57,571 nt of DNA from Craurococcus roseus (GTDB lineage: Bacteria > Pseudomonadota > Alphaproteobacteria > Acetobacterales > Acetobacteraceae): NCBI RefSeq assembly GCF_039523795.1, contig NZ_BAAAFZ010000036.1, positions 1-57,571 on the forward strand, read 5' to 3'. Position numbers and translations under genes: made by a program. Below are positions 1 to 12,103 of this stretch, one piece after another; position 1 is the first letter of the stretch, and each line of letters opens with the position of its first letter. The notes below the pieces were generated by a model, which saw only the letters and a program-made list of their open reading frames with translations, searched no databases and was not told the origin of the DNA.

Positions 1-545
1 GCGCCGCTGGCCGGCGGCGGGCGTGTCCGAGGCGACGGCGCACGACCTCCGCGCCGTGCTGCGCGCGGCCGGGGGGCGGCGGCCGGGCCGGGCGCGAAGG
101 CGCCGAGCGCCAGAAGGGCTCCGAGCCGCACGCGGCGGTGGACGCGCTGGGCCGCCTCCTGGCCCTGCGCGTCACCCCCGCCGGCGAGCAGGACCGGCCA
201 CAGGTCGCGCACCTCGCCGCCGCGGTCCAAGAGGCCGCCGGCGAGAGCGTCGAACTCGCCCATGTCGACCGGGGCTGCGCCGGAGCCGCCCCGGCCGAGG
301 CGGCGCGCGCGGACGGCACCGCCTCGCACGTGGGCCGCGCCCCGGACGCCAAGCGGGGCTCTGTGCCGTTGCCGCGCCGCTGGGCGGTCGAGAGGTCCTT
401 CGCCTGCGCCGCCCGCTTCGGGCGCCTCGCCCGCGGCTACGAGCGACCGCCCCAGACCGTCGCCGGCCTGCACTTCGTGGCCTTCGCCTGCCTCATGCTC
501 GCCAAAGCCGCGGCCGCCTTCGGCTTGGTACGCAACACCGTCTAG
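1..545 (+). pseudogene. IS5-family transposase remnant (3' part)
   Basis: This is the C-terminal part of a DDE transposase of the IS5 group, cut off by the window edge and broken by at least one frameshift. An early piece reads in the second frame (around 23-80, SEATAHDLRAVLRAAGGR). From about 110 the homology continues in the third frame with VDALGRLLALRVTPA, then RRWAVERSFACAARFGRLA and LHFVAFACLMLAKAAAAF before the TAG at 543-545. The blocks RRWxVERSFAWxxRFRRLA and LHFxAFACLML are the usual end of these transposases, including the catalytic Glu of VERSF. Several normally conserved positions are changed, for example DRGCAGA where DQGYTGE is usual. Frame break and substitutions together indicate a dead copy. 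No terminal inverted repeat could be identified between 546 and 617. Confidence 0.8.
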
Positions 546-617
546 GGCGCCAGCCCGACCAGAAGGGCGGCCGCGTCCGCATCGCCATGGCAGGCAATTT
601 CCTCCCCTCTACAAGCG

Positions 618-1934
<1,317 letters not shown>

Positions 1935-1963
<29 letters not shown>

Positions 1964-2435
1964 GCGGGGGCGAGGGCTGCCGGTTGTGCTCGCCGTAGGC
2001 GCCGCCCTCCGGGTCGAAGGGTTCGGAGACGCGGCGCACGGCGGCGCCCAGGCCGCGCAGCATCTCCACGATGACGTGGTCGTCGCGGATGAGCAGCCGC
2101 CCGGCTTCGATGCGCGTCGGCAGGTGGCGGTTGCCGAGGTGCCAGGCGAGGCGCGCGAGCAGCGCGGGCGACTCGGCCGCGACTTCCACCAACGGCTCCG
2201 GCGCGGCACGCACCAGCACGTAGCCGCCGCCCTCCAGCGCCAACCCGTCCCCGTCCCGCAACACGACGGCTTCCGGCAGATCGAGCAGGAAGGATAGGCC
2301 GCCCTCGGCGGCGTAGCGGTGCCGGCGGCGGTGCCGGTCGTCGTAGTCGAGGGTCAGCGTGTCGCGCGCCTCCGCGGCTCGCCATTCGCCGGAGCGCTTG
2401 ACGGCCGTCGCGCGCGGCAAGGCTGGCTCGTTCAT
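1935..2435 (-). CDS. ureE: Urease accessory nickel-binding protein UreE
   Basis: Nickel metallochaperone that hands Ni(II) to the UreG/UreDF complex. The 166-residue protein has an N-terminal peptide-binding-like domain (LTLDYDDRHRRRHRY, FLLDLPEAVVLRDGDGL) and a C-terminal metal domain (LAWHLGNRHLPTRIE, LIRDDHVIVEML). These contain the conserved GNRHxP and DHVI histidines. The tail is histidine-rich (PPHGHGHHHDH), the form expected of UreE proteins that buffer several nickel ions. It sits between ureC and ureF as in most alphaproteobacterial urease operons, and its 3' end overlaps ureF. Confidence 0.94.
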
Positions 2436-2444
2436 CTCCTCCCC

Positions 2445-4156
<1,712 letters not shown>

Positions 4157-4157
<1 letters not shown>

Positions 4158-4462
4158 CAGAGCGGCCCTTCCACGTCGCCGCGGAAGCCGTGGACCACGC
4201 GCGCCCCGGCGAAGGGGATGAGCGAGACGCGCCGCGTCTGCCCCGGCTCGAAGCGCACGGCGGTGCCGGCGGGGATGTCGAGGCGGCGGCCGCGCGCCTT
4301 TCCGCGGTCGAAGGAAAGCGCCGGGTTGGTCTCCGCAAAGTGGTAGTGGCTGCCGACCTGCACCGGCCGGTCGCCGGTGTTCGCCACCTCCACCTCCACG
4401 GCCTCCCGCCCGGCGTTCAACTCGATCTCGCCGGCGGCGGGGAACACTTCGCCCGGGACCAT
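4157..4462 (-). CDS. ureB: Urease beta subunit UreB
   Basis: Structural subunit that packs with UreA and UreC in the urease trimer. The 101-residue protein shows the family core VGSHYHFAETNPALSFDR followed by GRRLDIPAGTAVRFEPG and ends in HGFRG. UreB is separate here rather than fused to UreA, which is usual for proteobacteria. Start and stop both overlap neighbours by one base (ureA stop and ureC start), so the three structural genes are tightly coupled. Confidence 0.97.
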
Positions 4463-4764
4463 CAGCGGATCGGCTGGTGGATGGTGACGAGCTTGGTGCC
4501 GTCCGGGAAGGTGGCCTCCACTTGCACCTCATGGACCATCTCGGCGATGCCCTCCATGACTTGGTCGCGGGTGAGCACGGTGGCGCCGTCGCGCATCAGC
4601 TCCGCCACGCTCCGCCCGTCGCGCGCGCCTTCCACCACGTGGTCGGTGATGAGGGCCACCGCTTCCGGGTGGTTCAGCTTCACGCCGCGCTCCAGCCGGC
4701 GCCGGGCGACCTGGGCGGCCATGGCGACCAGCAGCTTATCCTTCTCGCGCGGCGTCAGGTTCAT
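4462..4764 (-). CDS. ureA: Urease gamma subunit UreA
   Basis: Small structural subunit of urease. The 100-residue protein starts MNLTPREKDKLLVAMAAQVA and contains the signatures RRRLERGVKLNHPEAVALIT, VMEGIAEMVHEVQVEATFPD and the C-terminal TKLVTIHQPI, all diagnostic of UreA. A purine-rich AAGGAAGGAG stretch lies upstream, although about 14 bases from the ATG. It follows ureD by 48 bases, so ureD is first in the operon. Confidence 0.97.
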   Translation of the reverse strand: MNLTPREKDKLLVAMAAQVARRRLERGVKLNHPEAVALITDHVVEGARDGRSVAELMRDGATVLTRDQVMEGIAEMVHEVQVEATFPDGTKLVTIHQPIR

Positions 4765-4812
4765 GCGGCAGCGTCCAGCTCCTTCCTTGAGACGATCATG
4801 GCGCGGCGCGCC

Positions 4813-5693
4813 TCACGTCGTCCACAGCCGGGGCAGGCGCGGCGGCAGGCCCAACAGCCCGGAGCGCAGCGCGACGATCGCCGCGCCCACGGCGGCGCGC
4901 ACGCCGGCCGCCGGGCCGAGCCAGCGCGCGAGCAGGAGGCCGGGGCGCGGCAGCGTGGCGCCGCCCGGCGCTTCGGGCGGGAGGGCGCNNNNNNNNNNNN
5001 NNNNNNNNNNNNNNNNNNNNNNNNNNNNNNNNNNNNNNNNNNNNNNNNGCCCGGTCCGGCCAGCAGCAAGGTGCCCGACGCTTCGGCGCCGGCGAAGCCG
5101 AAGGGCGCCGCCAGGGCCTCGCCCGGATCGTCCGGCAGCGCCAGCGCGTCGGCCCACAGCAGCCCGTCCGGCCCGTGGACGCGCCACGCGTCCAGCAGCG
5201 CGCCGCCCCGCATCCGCTCGCCCCGCGCCGCGCGGCCGAAGACCAGGGTTTCCGCCGCCAGCAGCGTGGCGCCCCCGGCGAGATCCGCGCGCAGGCGCCG
5301 TTCCAGCCGGGCGCCGTCGAACAGGATGGTCTCCTGCGGTATCCACTCCAGCACCGCGCCCTGCCCGATGGCGAGCCGCGTGGCGATGCGCGTTTCGGGA
5401 CCGAGGCTGCGGTAGACCTTCTCCGCGGCGGCCGTGCTCACCGTCGCCCGCGCGGCCGCTTCCAACGCCACCTCCTGCCGCAGCGCATCGCCCCCGGCGA
5501 GGCCGCCGGCGCAATTCACGGCGGCGGCCAGCGGCGGTTCGCCCGCCTCCGGCGTCGGGAACAGCACGCGCAGCGGCGCCTGCTGGAACAGGTGGCGCAG
5601 CCTGCCGTCCGGGCCGAACCGCAGCTCGAAGGCGCCGTCGGCGCGTTGGTGCCGCGGCGGCGGCGCTGTCGGCATCGGATGGTCGCGCGGCAT
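4813..5693 (-). CDS. ureD: Urease accessory protein UreD, interrupted by an assembly gap
   Basis: First gene of the urease operon, scaffolding UreF/UreG on apo-urease during nickel loading. The N-terminal two thirds are clear: RHQRADGAFELRFGPDGRLR, NCAGGLAGGD, AAEKVYRS, EWIPQETILFDGARLERR and ETLVFGRAARGE are all UreD hallmarks. A run of 60 N (4989-5048) then intervenes. The expected end (LLLARWLGPAAGVRAAVGAA ... LPRLW) resumes in a different frame and stops at 4813. The apparent frameshift therefore most likely reflects a wrong gap length. Two ATGs are possible, at 5693 (MPRDHPM) and 5675 (MPTAPPP); neither has a clear ribosome site. Confidence 0.88.
4989..5048. other. Assembly gap (60 N) inside ureD
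   Basis: Sixty undetermined bases interrupt ureD. The reading frame changes across the run, so the true missing length is not 60 or the flanks contain an error. The flanks are very GC-rich, which may explain failure to assemble. Confidence 0.99.
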
Positions 5694-5793
5694 CCGTCGC
5701 AGCGTCGCACGGCCGCCGGAACGGCGTAAGGCGCGCGCGGGGCGGCGCACGCGCGGCTTCCCGTTAGGCTCCGGCCCTGCTAACGAACGCGTG

Positions 5794-7065
5794 ATGACCG
5801 CTGCCCCTGCCACGCCCACTCCCTGGTGGGACCGGCGCTTCGCCGTGCTGCTCGCCCTGGGCTTCTCGGCCGGCGTGCCCCTGCCCCTGGTGGCGGGGCT
5901 GGTGCTGCGGCAATGGTTCTCCGAGGCCGGGGTTTCGCTGACGGAGATCGGCCTCACGGCGCTGATCGGGCTGTCCTACTCGCTCAAATTCCTTTGGTCG
6001 CCGGCGCTGGACGCGCTGCCGCCGCCGCTGTTCCGCGGCTTCGGCCGGCGGCGCGGCTGGCTGCTGACGATCCAACCGCTGCTCGCCCTCGCCATCCTGG
6101 CGACGGGCCTGACGGACCCGGCGACCGACCCGCTGCGGACCGCCGCCCTCGCGGCGCTGGTCGCCTTCCTGTCGGCGAGCCAGGACATCGTGGTGGACGC
6201 ATGGCGCATCGAAGCGCTGGCGGAGCGCGAGCAGGGGCTGGGCCTCGCCTTCTACGTGTGGGGCTATCGCGGCGCCTTGCTGGCAAGCGGCGCCGGCGCG
6301 CTGTGGATGGTAGGCGTCGTGGGCTGGGCCGGCGCCTACGCCTACGCGGCCTGCCTGATCGCGGCCGGCGTGCTGGCCGCGCTGGCGGCGCCGGAGCCCG
6401 CGCCGCCCGCCCTGCCGCCCGCGGGGTGGCGGGCGCGGCTCGCCGGCGCCGTGCTGCACCCATTTCTGGACTTCGTGCGGCGCCGGCACTGGCTGGCGAT
6501 CCTGCTTTTCGTCGCGATGTTCAAGCTGGGCGAGGCGCTGGCCGGCGTGATGACCGCGCCGTTCTACCGCTCGCTCGGCTTCTCGCGCGAAACGGTGGCG
6601 GGCGTCGCCAGCGTGTTCGGCCTTTTCGCCACGCTCGGCGGCGCGCTCGCCGGCGGCTGGCTGGTGGCGCGGATCGGGACCGCGCGGGCGTTGGTGCTGA
6701 CCGGCCTCGGCCAGATGCTGTCGAACCTGATGTACGTGGCCCTGGCCGGGGCGGGGAGCAGCCTGCCGATGCTCTGGGCGCAGGTGGGCGTGGAGAACTT
6801 CACGGACGGCTTGGCCGACGCCGCCTTCATCACCTACCTGTCCGCCCTCACCTCCCGCGCCTTCACGGCGACGCAGTACGCGCTGCTCTCCTCGCTCGCC
6901 GCCGTGCCATTGCGGACCCTGGGTGCGGGTTCCGGCGCGCTGGCGGAGGCGCTGGGCTGGCCGGGCTTCTTCCTGCTGACCACCGCCGCGGCGCTGCCCG
7001 CCATGGGGCTGATGCTGTGGCTGCTGAGGCGCCTGCCGCCCGAGGAGGACCGCGCCGCGCCATGA
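5794..7065 (+). CDS. AmpG-like MFS permease
   Basis: Major facilitator of about 423 residues and 12 predicted membrane segments. It fits the AmpG family, which imports anhydromuropeptides for cell-wall recycling. Family-like features are the short N-terminus leading into LLALGFSAGVPLPLVAGLVL, the LKFLWSPALDALPPPLF block, the loop RRRGWLL, and SASQDIVVDAWRIEAL followed by GYRGALLASGAGAL, matching AmpG SQDIxxDAYR..GYR. The ATG is preceded by an in-frame GTG three bases upstream. It is divergent from ureD with about 100 bases between. Without a neighbouring beta-lactamase or AmpD, substrate specificity is inferred from family only. Confidence 0.8.
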   Translation: MTAAPATPTPWWDRRFAVLLALGFSAGVPLPLVAGLVLRQWFSEAGVSLTEIGLTALIGLSYSLKFLWSPALDALPPPLFRGFGRRRGWLLTIQPLLALAILATGLTDPATDPLRTAALAALVAFLSASQDIVVDAWRIEALAEREQGLGLAFYVWGYRGALLASGAGALWMVGVVGWAGAYAYAACLIAAGVLAALAAPEPAPPALPPAGWRARLAGAVLHPFLDFVRRRHWLAILLFVAMFKLGEALAGVMTAPFYRSLGFSRETVAGVASVFGLFATLGGALAGGWLVARIGTARALVLTGLGQMLSNLMYVALAGAGSSLPMLWAQVGVENFTDGLADAAFITYLSALTSRAFTATQYALLSSLAAVPLRTLGAGSGALAEALGWPGFFLLTTAAALPAMGLMLWLLRRLPPEEDRAAP

Positions 7066-7415
7066 CCTCTCCGTACATGCTCCCGCCGCTGCTGCTGTTC
7101 GGCAGAAACATCCTGATGACCGTCGCTTGGTACGGCCACCTGAAACGGCCGGATTGGCCGCTCTGGCTCGCCATCGCCGTGGCCTGGGGCATCGCCTTCC
7201 TGGAATACTGCCTCGCGGTGCCGGCCAACCGCATCGGCTACCTGGCCGGCGCGTACAACGGGCAGCAGCTCAAGGTCATGCAGGAGGTCATCACGCTGGC
7301 CGTGTTCGCCGGCTTCAGCGTCCTCGTCCTGGGGGAAGAGCTGCGCTGGAACTACGCTGCGGCCATGGCCTGCCTGGTGGCGGCGGTGACGTTCATCTTC
7401 CTGCCAGTGAAGTGA
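7062..7415 (+). CDS. DMT-type small membrane protein (DUF486 family)
   Basis: A 117-residue membrane protein with four hydrophobic segments and the DUF486 signature WYGHLK near residue 23, then AFLEYCLAVPANRIGYLAG and YNGQQLKVMQEVITL. Members resemble half-size drug/metabolite transporters, but no substrate is known. The start overlaps the stop of the AmpG-like gene as ATGA, so the two are co-translated. Pairing with a muropeptide-type permease may be incidental. Confidence 0.88.
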   Translation: MTSPYMLPPLLLFGRNILMTVAWYGHLKRPDWPLWLAIAVAWGIAFLEYCLAVPANRIGYLAGAYNGQQLKVMQEVITLAVFAGFSVLVLGEELRWNYAAAMACLVAAVTFIFLPVK

Positions 7416-7468
7416 ACGCGCCCGGCGCCGCCCCATATGGAAGCGGCGGAACACAGCGGAGAGGCGGC

Positions 7469-8587
7469 ATGCGGATCGGCGTCCCGAAAGAGGTGAAGGT
7501 CCACGAGTACCGCGTGGGCCTCGTGCCCGCTTCGGTGCGGGAGCTGGTGCGGAACGGCCACGAGGCGCTGGTGGAGGCCGGCGCCGGCGCTTCCATCGGC
7601 TTCCCGGATTCGGCCTACGTCGCCGCCGGCGCCTCCATCGTGCCGGACGCCGCCTCGGTGTTCGGGCAGGCGGACATGGTGGTGAAGGTGAAGGAGCCGC
7701 AGCCGGAAGAATGGCGGCGCCTCCGCCGCGGCCAGATCCTGTTCACCTACCTCCACCTCGCGCCCGACCCGGAGCAGGCGCGCGGCGTGATGGAGAGCGG
7801 CTGCACCGCCATAGCCTACGAGACGGTGACCGACGCGCACGGCGGCCTGCCGCTGCTGGCGCCGATGAGCGAGGTGGCGGGGCGCATGGCGGTGCAGGTC
7901 GGCGCCCGTTGCCTGGAGCGCGAGGCGGGCGGCGCCGGCATCCTGCTCTCCGGCGTGCCCGGCGTGCCGGGCGCGCGCGTCGCGGTGATCGGCGGCGGCG
8001 TGGTGGGCTCCAACGCCGCGCGCATCGCCTGCGGGATGCGCGCTCGTGTCACCGTGCTGGACCGTTCGCTCCGCGTGCTGGACGCGCTGGACCGCGAATT
8101 CAACGGCAACATCTCCACCCTCTTCGCAACGGGCGACTCGGTGGAGCAAGCCGTGCTGGAAGCGGACCTCGTCATCGGCGCGGTGCTGGTGCCCGGCGCC
8201 GCCGCGCCGCGCCTCGTCACGCGCGACATGGTGCGGCGGATGCGGCCGGGCAGCGTCATGGTGGACGTGGCGATCGACCAGGGCGGCTGCTTCGAGACCT
8301 CCCGCCCGACCACCCACGCGGAGCCGACCTACGTGGTGGACGGCGTGGTGCACTACTGCGTCACCAACATGCCGGGCGCCGTGGCGCGCACCTCGGCGGT
8401 GGCGTTGAACAACGCGACGCTGCCCTTCACACTGGCGTTGGCCGACCAGGGCTTCCCGGGCGCTTTGCGCGCGAACCCGCACCTCGCGCGCGGCCTCAAC
8501 GTCCACGCGGGCCGCATCGCGCATCCGGCGGTCGCCGAGGCGCTGGGCATGGAGTTGCTGCCGCCGGAAGCCGCGGTCCAGGGTTGA
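7469..8587 (+). CDS. ald: Alanine dehydrogenase
   Basis: NAD-dependent oxidative deamination of L-alanine to pyruvate and ammonia (reversible), cytoplasmic. The 372 residues match the family length. The protein begins MRIGVPKEVKVHEYRVGLVP and has the substrate-binding lysine context VVKVKEPQ and the histidine in FTYLHLAPD. It also has a Rossmann motif VIGGGVVGSNAA, DVAIDQGGCFETSRPTTH and HYCVTNMPGAVARTS, all diagnostic of Ald rather than pyridine nucleotide transhydrogenase. The ATG is preceded by GGAGAGG at good spacing. A 10-base-pair hairpin follows the stop. Confidence 0.96.
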   Translation: MRIGVPKEVKVHEYRVGLVPASVRELVRNGHEALVEAGAGASIGFPDSAYVAAGASIVPDAASVFGQADMVVKVKEPQPEEWRRLRRGQILFTYLHLAPDPEQARGVMESGCTAIAYETVTDAHGGLPLLAPMSEVAGRMAVQVGARCLEREAGGAGILLSGVPGVPGARVAVIGGGVVGSNAARIACGMRARVTVLDRSLRVLDALDREFNGNISTLFATGDSVEQAVLEADLVIGAVLVPGAAAPRLVTRDMVRRMRPGSVMVDVAIDQGGCFETSRPTTHAEPTYVVDGVVHYCVTNMPGAVARTSAVALNNATLPFTLALADQGFPGALRANPHLARGLNVHAGRIAHPAVAEALGMELLPPEAAVQG

Positions 8588-8595
8588 GTTGTCGC

Positions 8596-8622
8596 CGCCG
8601 CGCATACCCGCCATGCGCGGCG
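8596..8622 (+). terminator. Hairpin downstream of ald
   Basis: A perfect 10-base-pair stem (CGCCGCGCAT / ATGCGCGGCG) with a 7-base loop starts 9 bases after the ald stop. There is no T-run, so it is only a candidate terminator or mRNA 3'-end stabiliser before the next plus-strand gene. Confidence 0.45.
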
Positions 8623-8686
8623 ATGCCCCTGGATGCGGGGCGGGGGCGGCCCATGTCGCGCTGCAACGCAACGCGAGGCCTGTCCC

Positions 8687-9802
8687 ATGCCTGACGAAAC
8701 CACCGCCCCCGACCTGTTCCAGCCCGTCCGGATGGGCGCCCTCGCCCTGGCCAACCGCGTCGTCATGGCGCCGCTCACCCGCAGCCGCGCCGGGGCGGGC
8801 GACGTGCCCGGGCCGCTGAACGCCACCTACTACGCGCAGCGCGCCTCCGCCGGGCTCATCATCTCCGAGGCCACCAACATCACCCAGCAGGGCAAGGGCT
8901 ACGCCTTCACGCCCGGCATCTGGAGCGACGAGCAGGTCGCTGGCTGGCGGCTGGTGACGGACGCGGTGCACGAGCGCGGCGGCCGCATCGTTTGCCAGCT
9001 CTGGCACGTGGGCCGCATCTCCCACCCGTCCTTGCAGCCGAACGGCGTCCTGCCGGTCGCGCCCTCCGCCATCAAGCCGCAAGGCAACGCCTTCACCGAA
9101 ACGGGCTTCCAGCCGCACGTCGCGCCGCGCGCCCTGGACACGGAGGAGATCGCCGGCATCGTGGCCGATTACCGCCACGCGGCGGAGCAGGCCAAGCGCG
9201 CCGGCTTCGACGGCGTGGAGATCCACGCGGCGAACGGCTACCTGATCGACCAGTTCCTGCGCGACGGCACCAACAAGCGCACCGACCGTTACGGCGGCAG
9301 CGTCGAGAACCGCATCCGCTTCCTGCTTGAAGTGACGGAAGCCGTCACCGGCGTCTGGGGCGGCGAGCGCACCGGCCTGCGCCTGTCCCCCGTCAGCCCG
9401 GCCAACGACATCTCCGACAGCGACCCGATGGCGGTGTTCGGCCCGGCGGTGGAAGCGGTGAACCGCTTCGATCTCGCCTACCTGCACTTCGTCGAGGGCG
9501 CCACGGGCGGCGACCGGAACGTCGCACCGGACTTCGACTTCCTGAAGCTGCGCCGGGCCTTCAACGGCTTGACCATGGCGAACAACGGCTACGACCTCGA
9601 CCTCGCCGTGCGGACGCTGCGCGAGGGCCGGGCCGACCTGATCGCCTTCGGCCGGCCTTACATCTCCAACCCGGACTTGGTGGAGCGCCTGCGCCGCGGC
9701 GCCCCGCTCGCCAAAGCGGACAAGGACACCTTCTACGGCGGCGACGCGCGCGGCTACACCGACTACCCCGCGCTGGATCAGGAGCAGCTCAACGCGGCCT
9801 GA
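8687..9802 (+). CDS. Alkene reductase, old yellow enzyme family
   Basis: FMN-dependent NAD(P)H ene-reductase of the OYE/NemA group, reducing activated C=C bonds and often nitro compounds or nitrate esters. The 371-residue TIM barrel starts LFQPVRMGALALANRVVMAP and has TRSRA, CQLWHVGRISHP and VEIHAANGYLIDQFLRD. The last contains the His-Asn substrate-binding pair seen in OYEs. TNKRTDRYGGSVENR and IAFGRPYISNPDL near the end are diagnostic. No regulator is adjacent and the natural substrate cannot be inferred. It ends 21 bases from the convergent gshB. Confidence 0.93.
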   Translation: MPDETTAPDLFQPVRMGALALANRVVMAPLTRSRAGAGDVPGPLNATYYAQRASAGLIISEATNITQQGKGYAFTPGIWSDEQVAGWRLVTDAVHERGGRIVCQLWHVGRISHPSLQPNGVLPVAPSAIKPQGNAFTETGFQPHVAPRALDTEEIAGIVADYRHAAEQAKRAGFDGVEIHAANGYLIDQFLRDGTNKRTDRYGGSVENRIRFLLEVTEAVTGVWGGERTGLRLSPVSPANDISDSDPMAVFGPAVEAVNRFDLAYLHFVEGATGGDRNVAPDFDFLKLRRAFNGLTMANNGYDLDLAVRTLREGRADLIAFGRPYISNPDLVERLRRGAPLAKADKDTFYGGDARGYTDYPALDQEQLNAA

Positions 9803-9823
9803 CCGAATTGCGGCGGAGCGGCC

Positions 9824-10774
9824 TCAGCCGGCCCGCTTCGCCTCGATCGCGTCCCAAATCGCCTCCGCCAGGTTCACGCCGTCGAAGCGCGCGATCTCCT
9901 GCAAGCCGGTCGGGCTGGTGACGTTGATCTCGGTCAGGTACTGGCCGATCACGTCGATGCCGACGAAGATCAGCCCGCGCGCCCGCAGCTCCGGGCCGAT
10001 GCGCTCGCAGATCTCGCGCTCGCGCGGCGTCAGCGCCGTCTTCTCGGCCTTGCCGCCGACGTGCATGTTGCTGCGCGACTCGCCCGCGGCCGGCACGCGG
10101 TTGATGGCGCCCATGGCGATGCCATCCACCAGGATGATACGCTTGTCGCCCTTGCGCACCTCAGGCACGTACTTCTGCACCACCAGCGGCTCGCGGGAGC
10201 GCTCGGTGAACATCTCGACCAGCGCGTTGAGGTTGCTGTCGTCGGGGCGCAGGTGGAACACGCCGGCGCCGCCGTTGCCGAACAGCGGCTTGACGATGAT
10301 GTCGCCGTGCTTCTCGCGGAAGCGCGCGATCTGCCGCCGGTCGGCCGTCACCAGCGTCTCCGGCATCAACTCCGGGAAGTGCGTGACGTAGAGCTTCTCC
10401 GGCGCGTTCCGCACGCTCGCCGGGTCGTTCACCACCAGCGTCTCCGGGTGGATGTGCTCCAGGATGTGGGTGGCCGTGATGTAGGCCATGTCGAAGGGCG
10501 GGTCCTGGCGCATCAAGACCACGTCCATGGTGGAGAGGTCCAGCTCCTCCTCGTCCCCGAAGCGCCAGTGCGCGGCCTTCTTCCGCTCCACCTCGACGGG
10601 GTGCGCCCGCGCCAGCACCCGCCCGGCCGCGAAGGACAGGTCGCGCACGTGGTAATGCCAGAGCGCATGGCCTCGCCCCTGCGCCTCCAGCATCAGGGCG
10701 AAGGTGCTGTCGGCGTCGATGTCGATGCCCTGGATGGGGTCCATCTGCACCGCGACCTTCAGGGCACGCGCCAT
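9824..10774 (-). CDS. gshB: Glutathione synthetase
   Basis: ATP-grasp ligase that joins gamma-glutamylcysteine and glycine to make glutathione. The 316-residue protein has the N-terminal domain VAVQMDPIQGIDIDADSTFAL, the MRQDPPFDMAYI motif, VVNDPASVRNAPEKLYV, the ATP-binding IVKPLFGNGGAGVFHL and VPEVRKGDKRIILVDG. The metal/substrate segment FVGIDVIGQYLTEINVTSPTG is also present. Start is supported by GGAGAGGAA about 7 bases upstream. The partner gshA is not in the window. Confidence 0.97.
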   Translation of the reverse strand: MARALKVAVQMDPIQGIDIDADSTFALMLEAQGRGHALWHYHVRDLSFAAGRVLARAHPVEVERKKAAHWRFGDEEELDLSTMDVVLMRQDPPFDMAYITATHILEHIHPETLVVNDPASVRNAPEKLYVTHFPELMPETLVTADRRQIARFREKHGDIIVKPLFGNGGAGVFHLRPDDSNLNALVEMFTERSREPLVVQKYVPEVRKGDKRIILVDGIAMGAINRVPAAGESRSNMHVGGKAEKTALTPREREICERIGPELRARGLIFVGIDVIGQYLTEINVTSPTGLQEIARFDGVNLAEAIWDAIEAKRAG

Positions 10775-10790
10775 ACCGTTCCTCTCCCCG

Positions 10791-11642
10791 TCAGTTCAGC
10801 CGGTGCCGCAGTTCCTCAACCACGGCGCGGAGGCGGCTCGCGGTCTCGCCCGTTGGCTCCAGTTCGATCGCCCGGTCGAGGCAGGCCAGGGCGGCGCCGA
10901 TCCGGTCGAGCCGCTGGTTCATCAGCCCCGCCTCGCGCCACAGCCCGACGTGGTCCGGCGCCAAGCGCAGCATGTCCTCGGCGCAGCCGAGCGCGCCCTC
11001 CAGGTCGCGGGCGCGGAGCCGCCGGAGCTTGAGGTTGTTCTGCAAGCGCAGCAGCACCTCGCGCTTCTCCATGCGCCGCAGCACGCCCGGGCGCAGCTCC
11101 GCCTTCTCGCCCTCGAACCGCTTGAGCAGGGCGCGCAGATCCGGCGCTTGCAGGCCCGTGCCGCCGCCGAAGACGTCCGCCACCGCCTGCCCGCGCTCGC
11201 CCTCCACCGCGACCAGGAAATGGCCGGGGAAGTCGATCCCGTACGCCGCCCAGCCCGCCGCCTCGGCCGCGTGCAGCCACAGGATGCCGAGCGCCACCGG
11301 CAGGCCGCGGCGGCGCTCCACCACGCGAATCAGGTTGGCGTTGGCCGGATCGTCGTAGGTCTCAGTGTCGCCGGCGTAGCCGAGCCTGCCGTGCAGCAGG
11401 TCGGCGAGGGCGCGCCGCCGCCGCTCCGCGTCCCCGGCATCGGCCGCGGGGTCCGCCGTGGCGGCGGCCACGGCGTCCCGCGCCAGGTCGGACAGGGCGG
11501 CTTCGGCGGCGCGCCAGTCGGCGTCCGGCGCGTCGATGCGGGCGAACTGCAAGGCGGCCGCTGCGAGGTCCACCTCAACGTCCGGCAGCAGCCCGTTCGC
11601 CGAGAGCGCGGCGCGCGCCTCCTCCTGCGGAGTCATGGCCAT
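10791..11642 (-). CDS. SirB1-type protein (transglutaminase-like fold plus TPR)
   Basis: A 283-residue protein of the SirB1 family. The central transglutaminase-like domain carries the family pattern DPANANLIRVVERRRGLPVA followed by LGILWLHAAEAAGW and GIDFPGHFLV. A TPR-like C-terminal segment reads NNLKLRRLRARDLEGAL, LGLAP-type turns and AIELEPTG. Function is not established for the family; some members are annotated as regulators or tetratricopeptide proteins. It lies 16 bases upstream of gshB on the same strand and may be co-transcribed. It starts MAMTPQEEA, with a second ATG two codons later. Confidence 0.85.
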   Translation of the reverse strand: MAMTPQEEARAALSANGLLPDVEVDLAAAALQFARIDAPDADWRAAEAALSDLARDAVAAATADPAADAGDAERRRRALADLLHGRLGYAGDTETYDDPANANLIRVVERRRGLPVALGILWLHAAEAAGWAAYGIDFPGHFLVAVEGERGQAVADVFGGGTGLQAPDLRALLKRFEGEKAELRPGVLRRMEKREVLLRLQNNLKLRRLRARDLEGALGCAEDMLRLAPDHVGLWREAGLMNQRLDRIGAALACLDRAIELEPTGETASRLRAVVEELRHRLN

Positions 11643-11690
11643 GCCCGCAATGTCGCGGCGCCGGCGCCCGGCTTCAAGCGCTGGGCCGCT

Positions 11691-12080
11691 TCACGCCGCC
11701 GAGGCCTCCGGGACCATGCGCCCCAGGCGCCGGCCGCCGAAGATGTGGACGTGGAAGTGCCCCACCTCCTGCCCGGCGTCCGGCCCCATGTTGGAGAGGA
11801 CGCGGTAGCCTGTCTCCTCCAGGCCAAGCTGCCGCGCCACCAGCGCCACCGCGCGCCAGAAACCGGCGACCTCCTCCGCCTCGGCCCCGGCGTGGAAGTC
11901 CGCCGCGCTGCACCACTCCCCCTTTGGTATGACCAGCACGTGGACCGGCGCCTGCGGGGCGATGTCGTGGAAGGCCAGCGCGTGGCCGTCCTCGTGGACG
12001 CGCTTGCAGGGGATCTCGCCGCGCAGGATGCGCGCGAAAATGTTCTCGGGGTCGTAGGGCGGCTTACCGGAAATGGACAT
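11691..12080 (-). CDS. HIT family purine nucleotide hydrolase (HinT-like)
   Basis: Histidine-triad protein of 129 residues, probably hydrolysing nucleoside phosphoramidates or adenylated compounds. It has the N-terminal IFARILRGEIPCKRVHED, ALAFHDIAPQAPVHVLVIPK, and the catalytic triad GHFHVHIFGGRRLGRM. It sits just after hisE, which is a frequent location for HIT genes in Rhodospirillales, so it may be read from the his transcript. Spacing to hisE is 23 bases. Confidence 0.93.
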   Translation of the reverse strand: MSISGKPPYDPENIFARILRGEIPCKRVHEDGHALAFHDIAPQAPVHVLVIPKGEWCSAADFHAGAEAEEVAGFWRAVALVARQLGLEETGYRVLSNMGPDAGQEVGHFHVHIFGGRRLGRMVPEASAA

Positions 12081-12103
12081 CGGGGCGGCGCTCTCCTATC
12101 CTT

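Noticed and set aside
4761..5957. ureD read straight through the N run to a stop at 4761
   Set aside because: The residues after the gap in that frame are not UreD-like; the conserved end is in another frame and stops at 4813.
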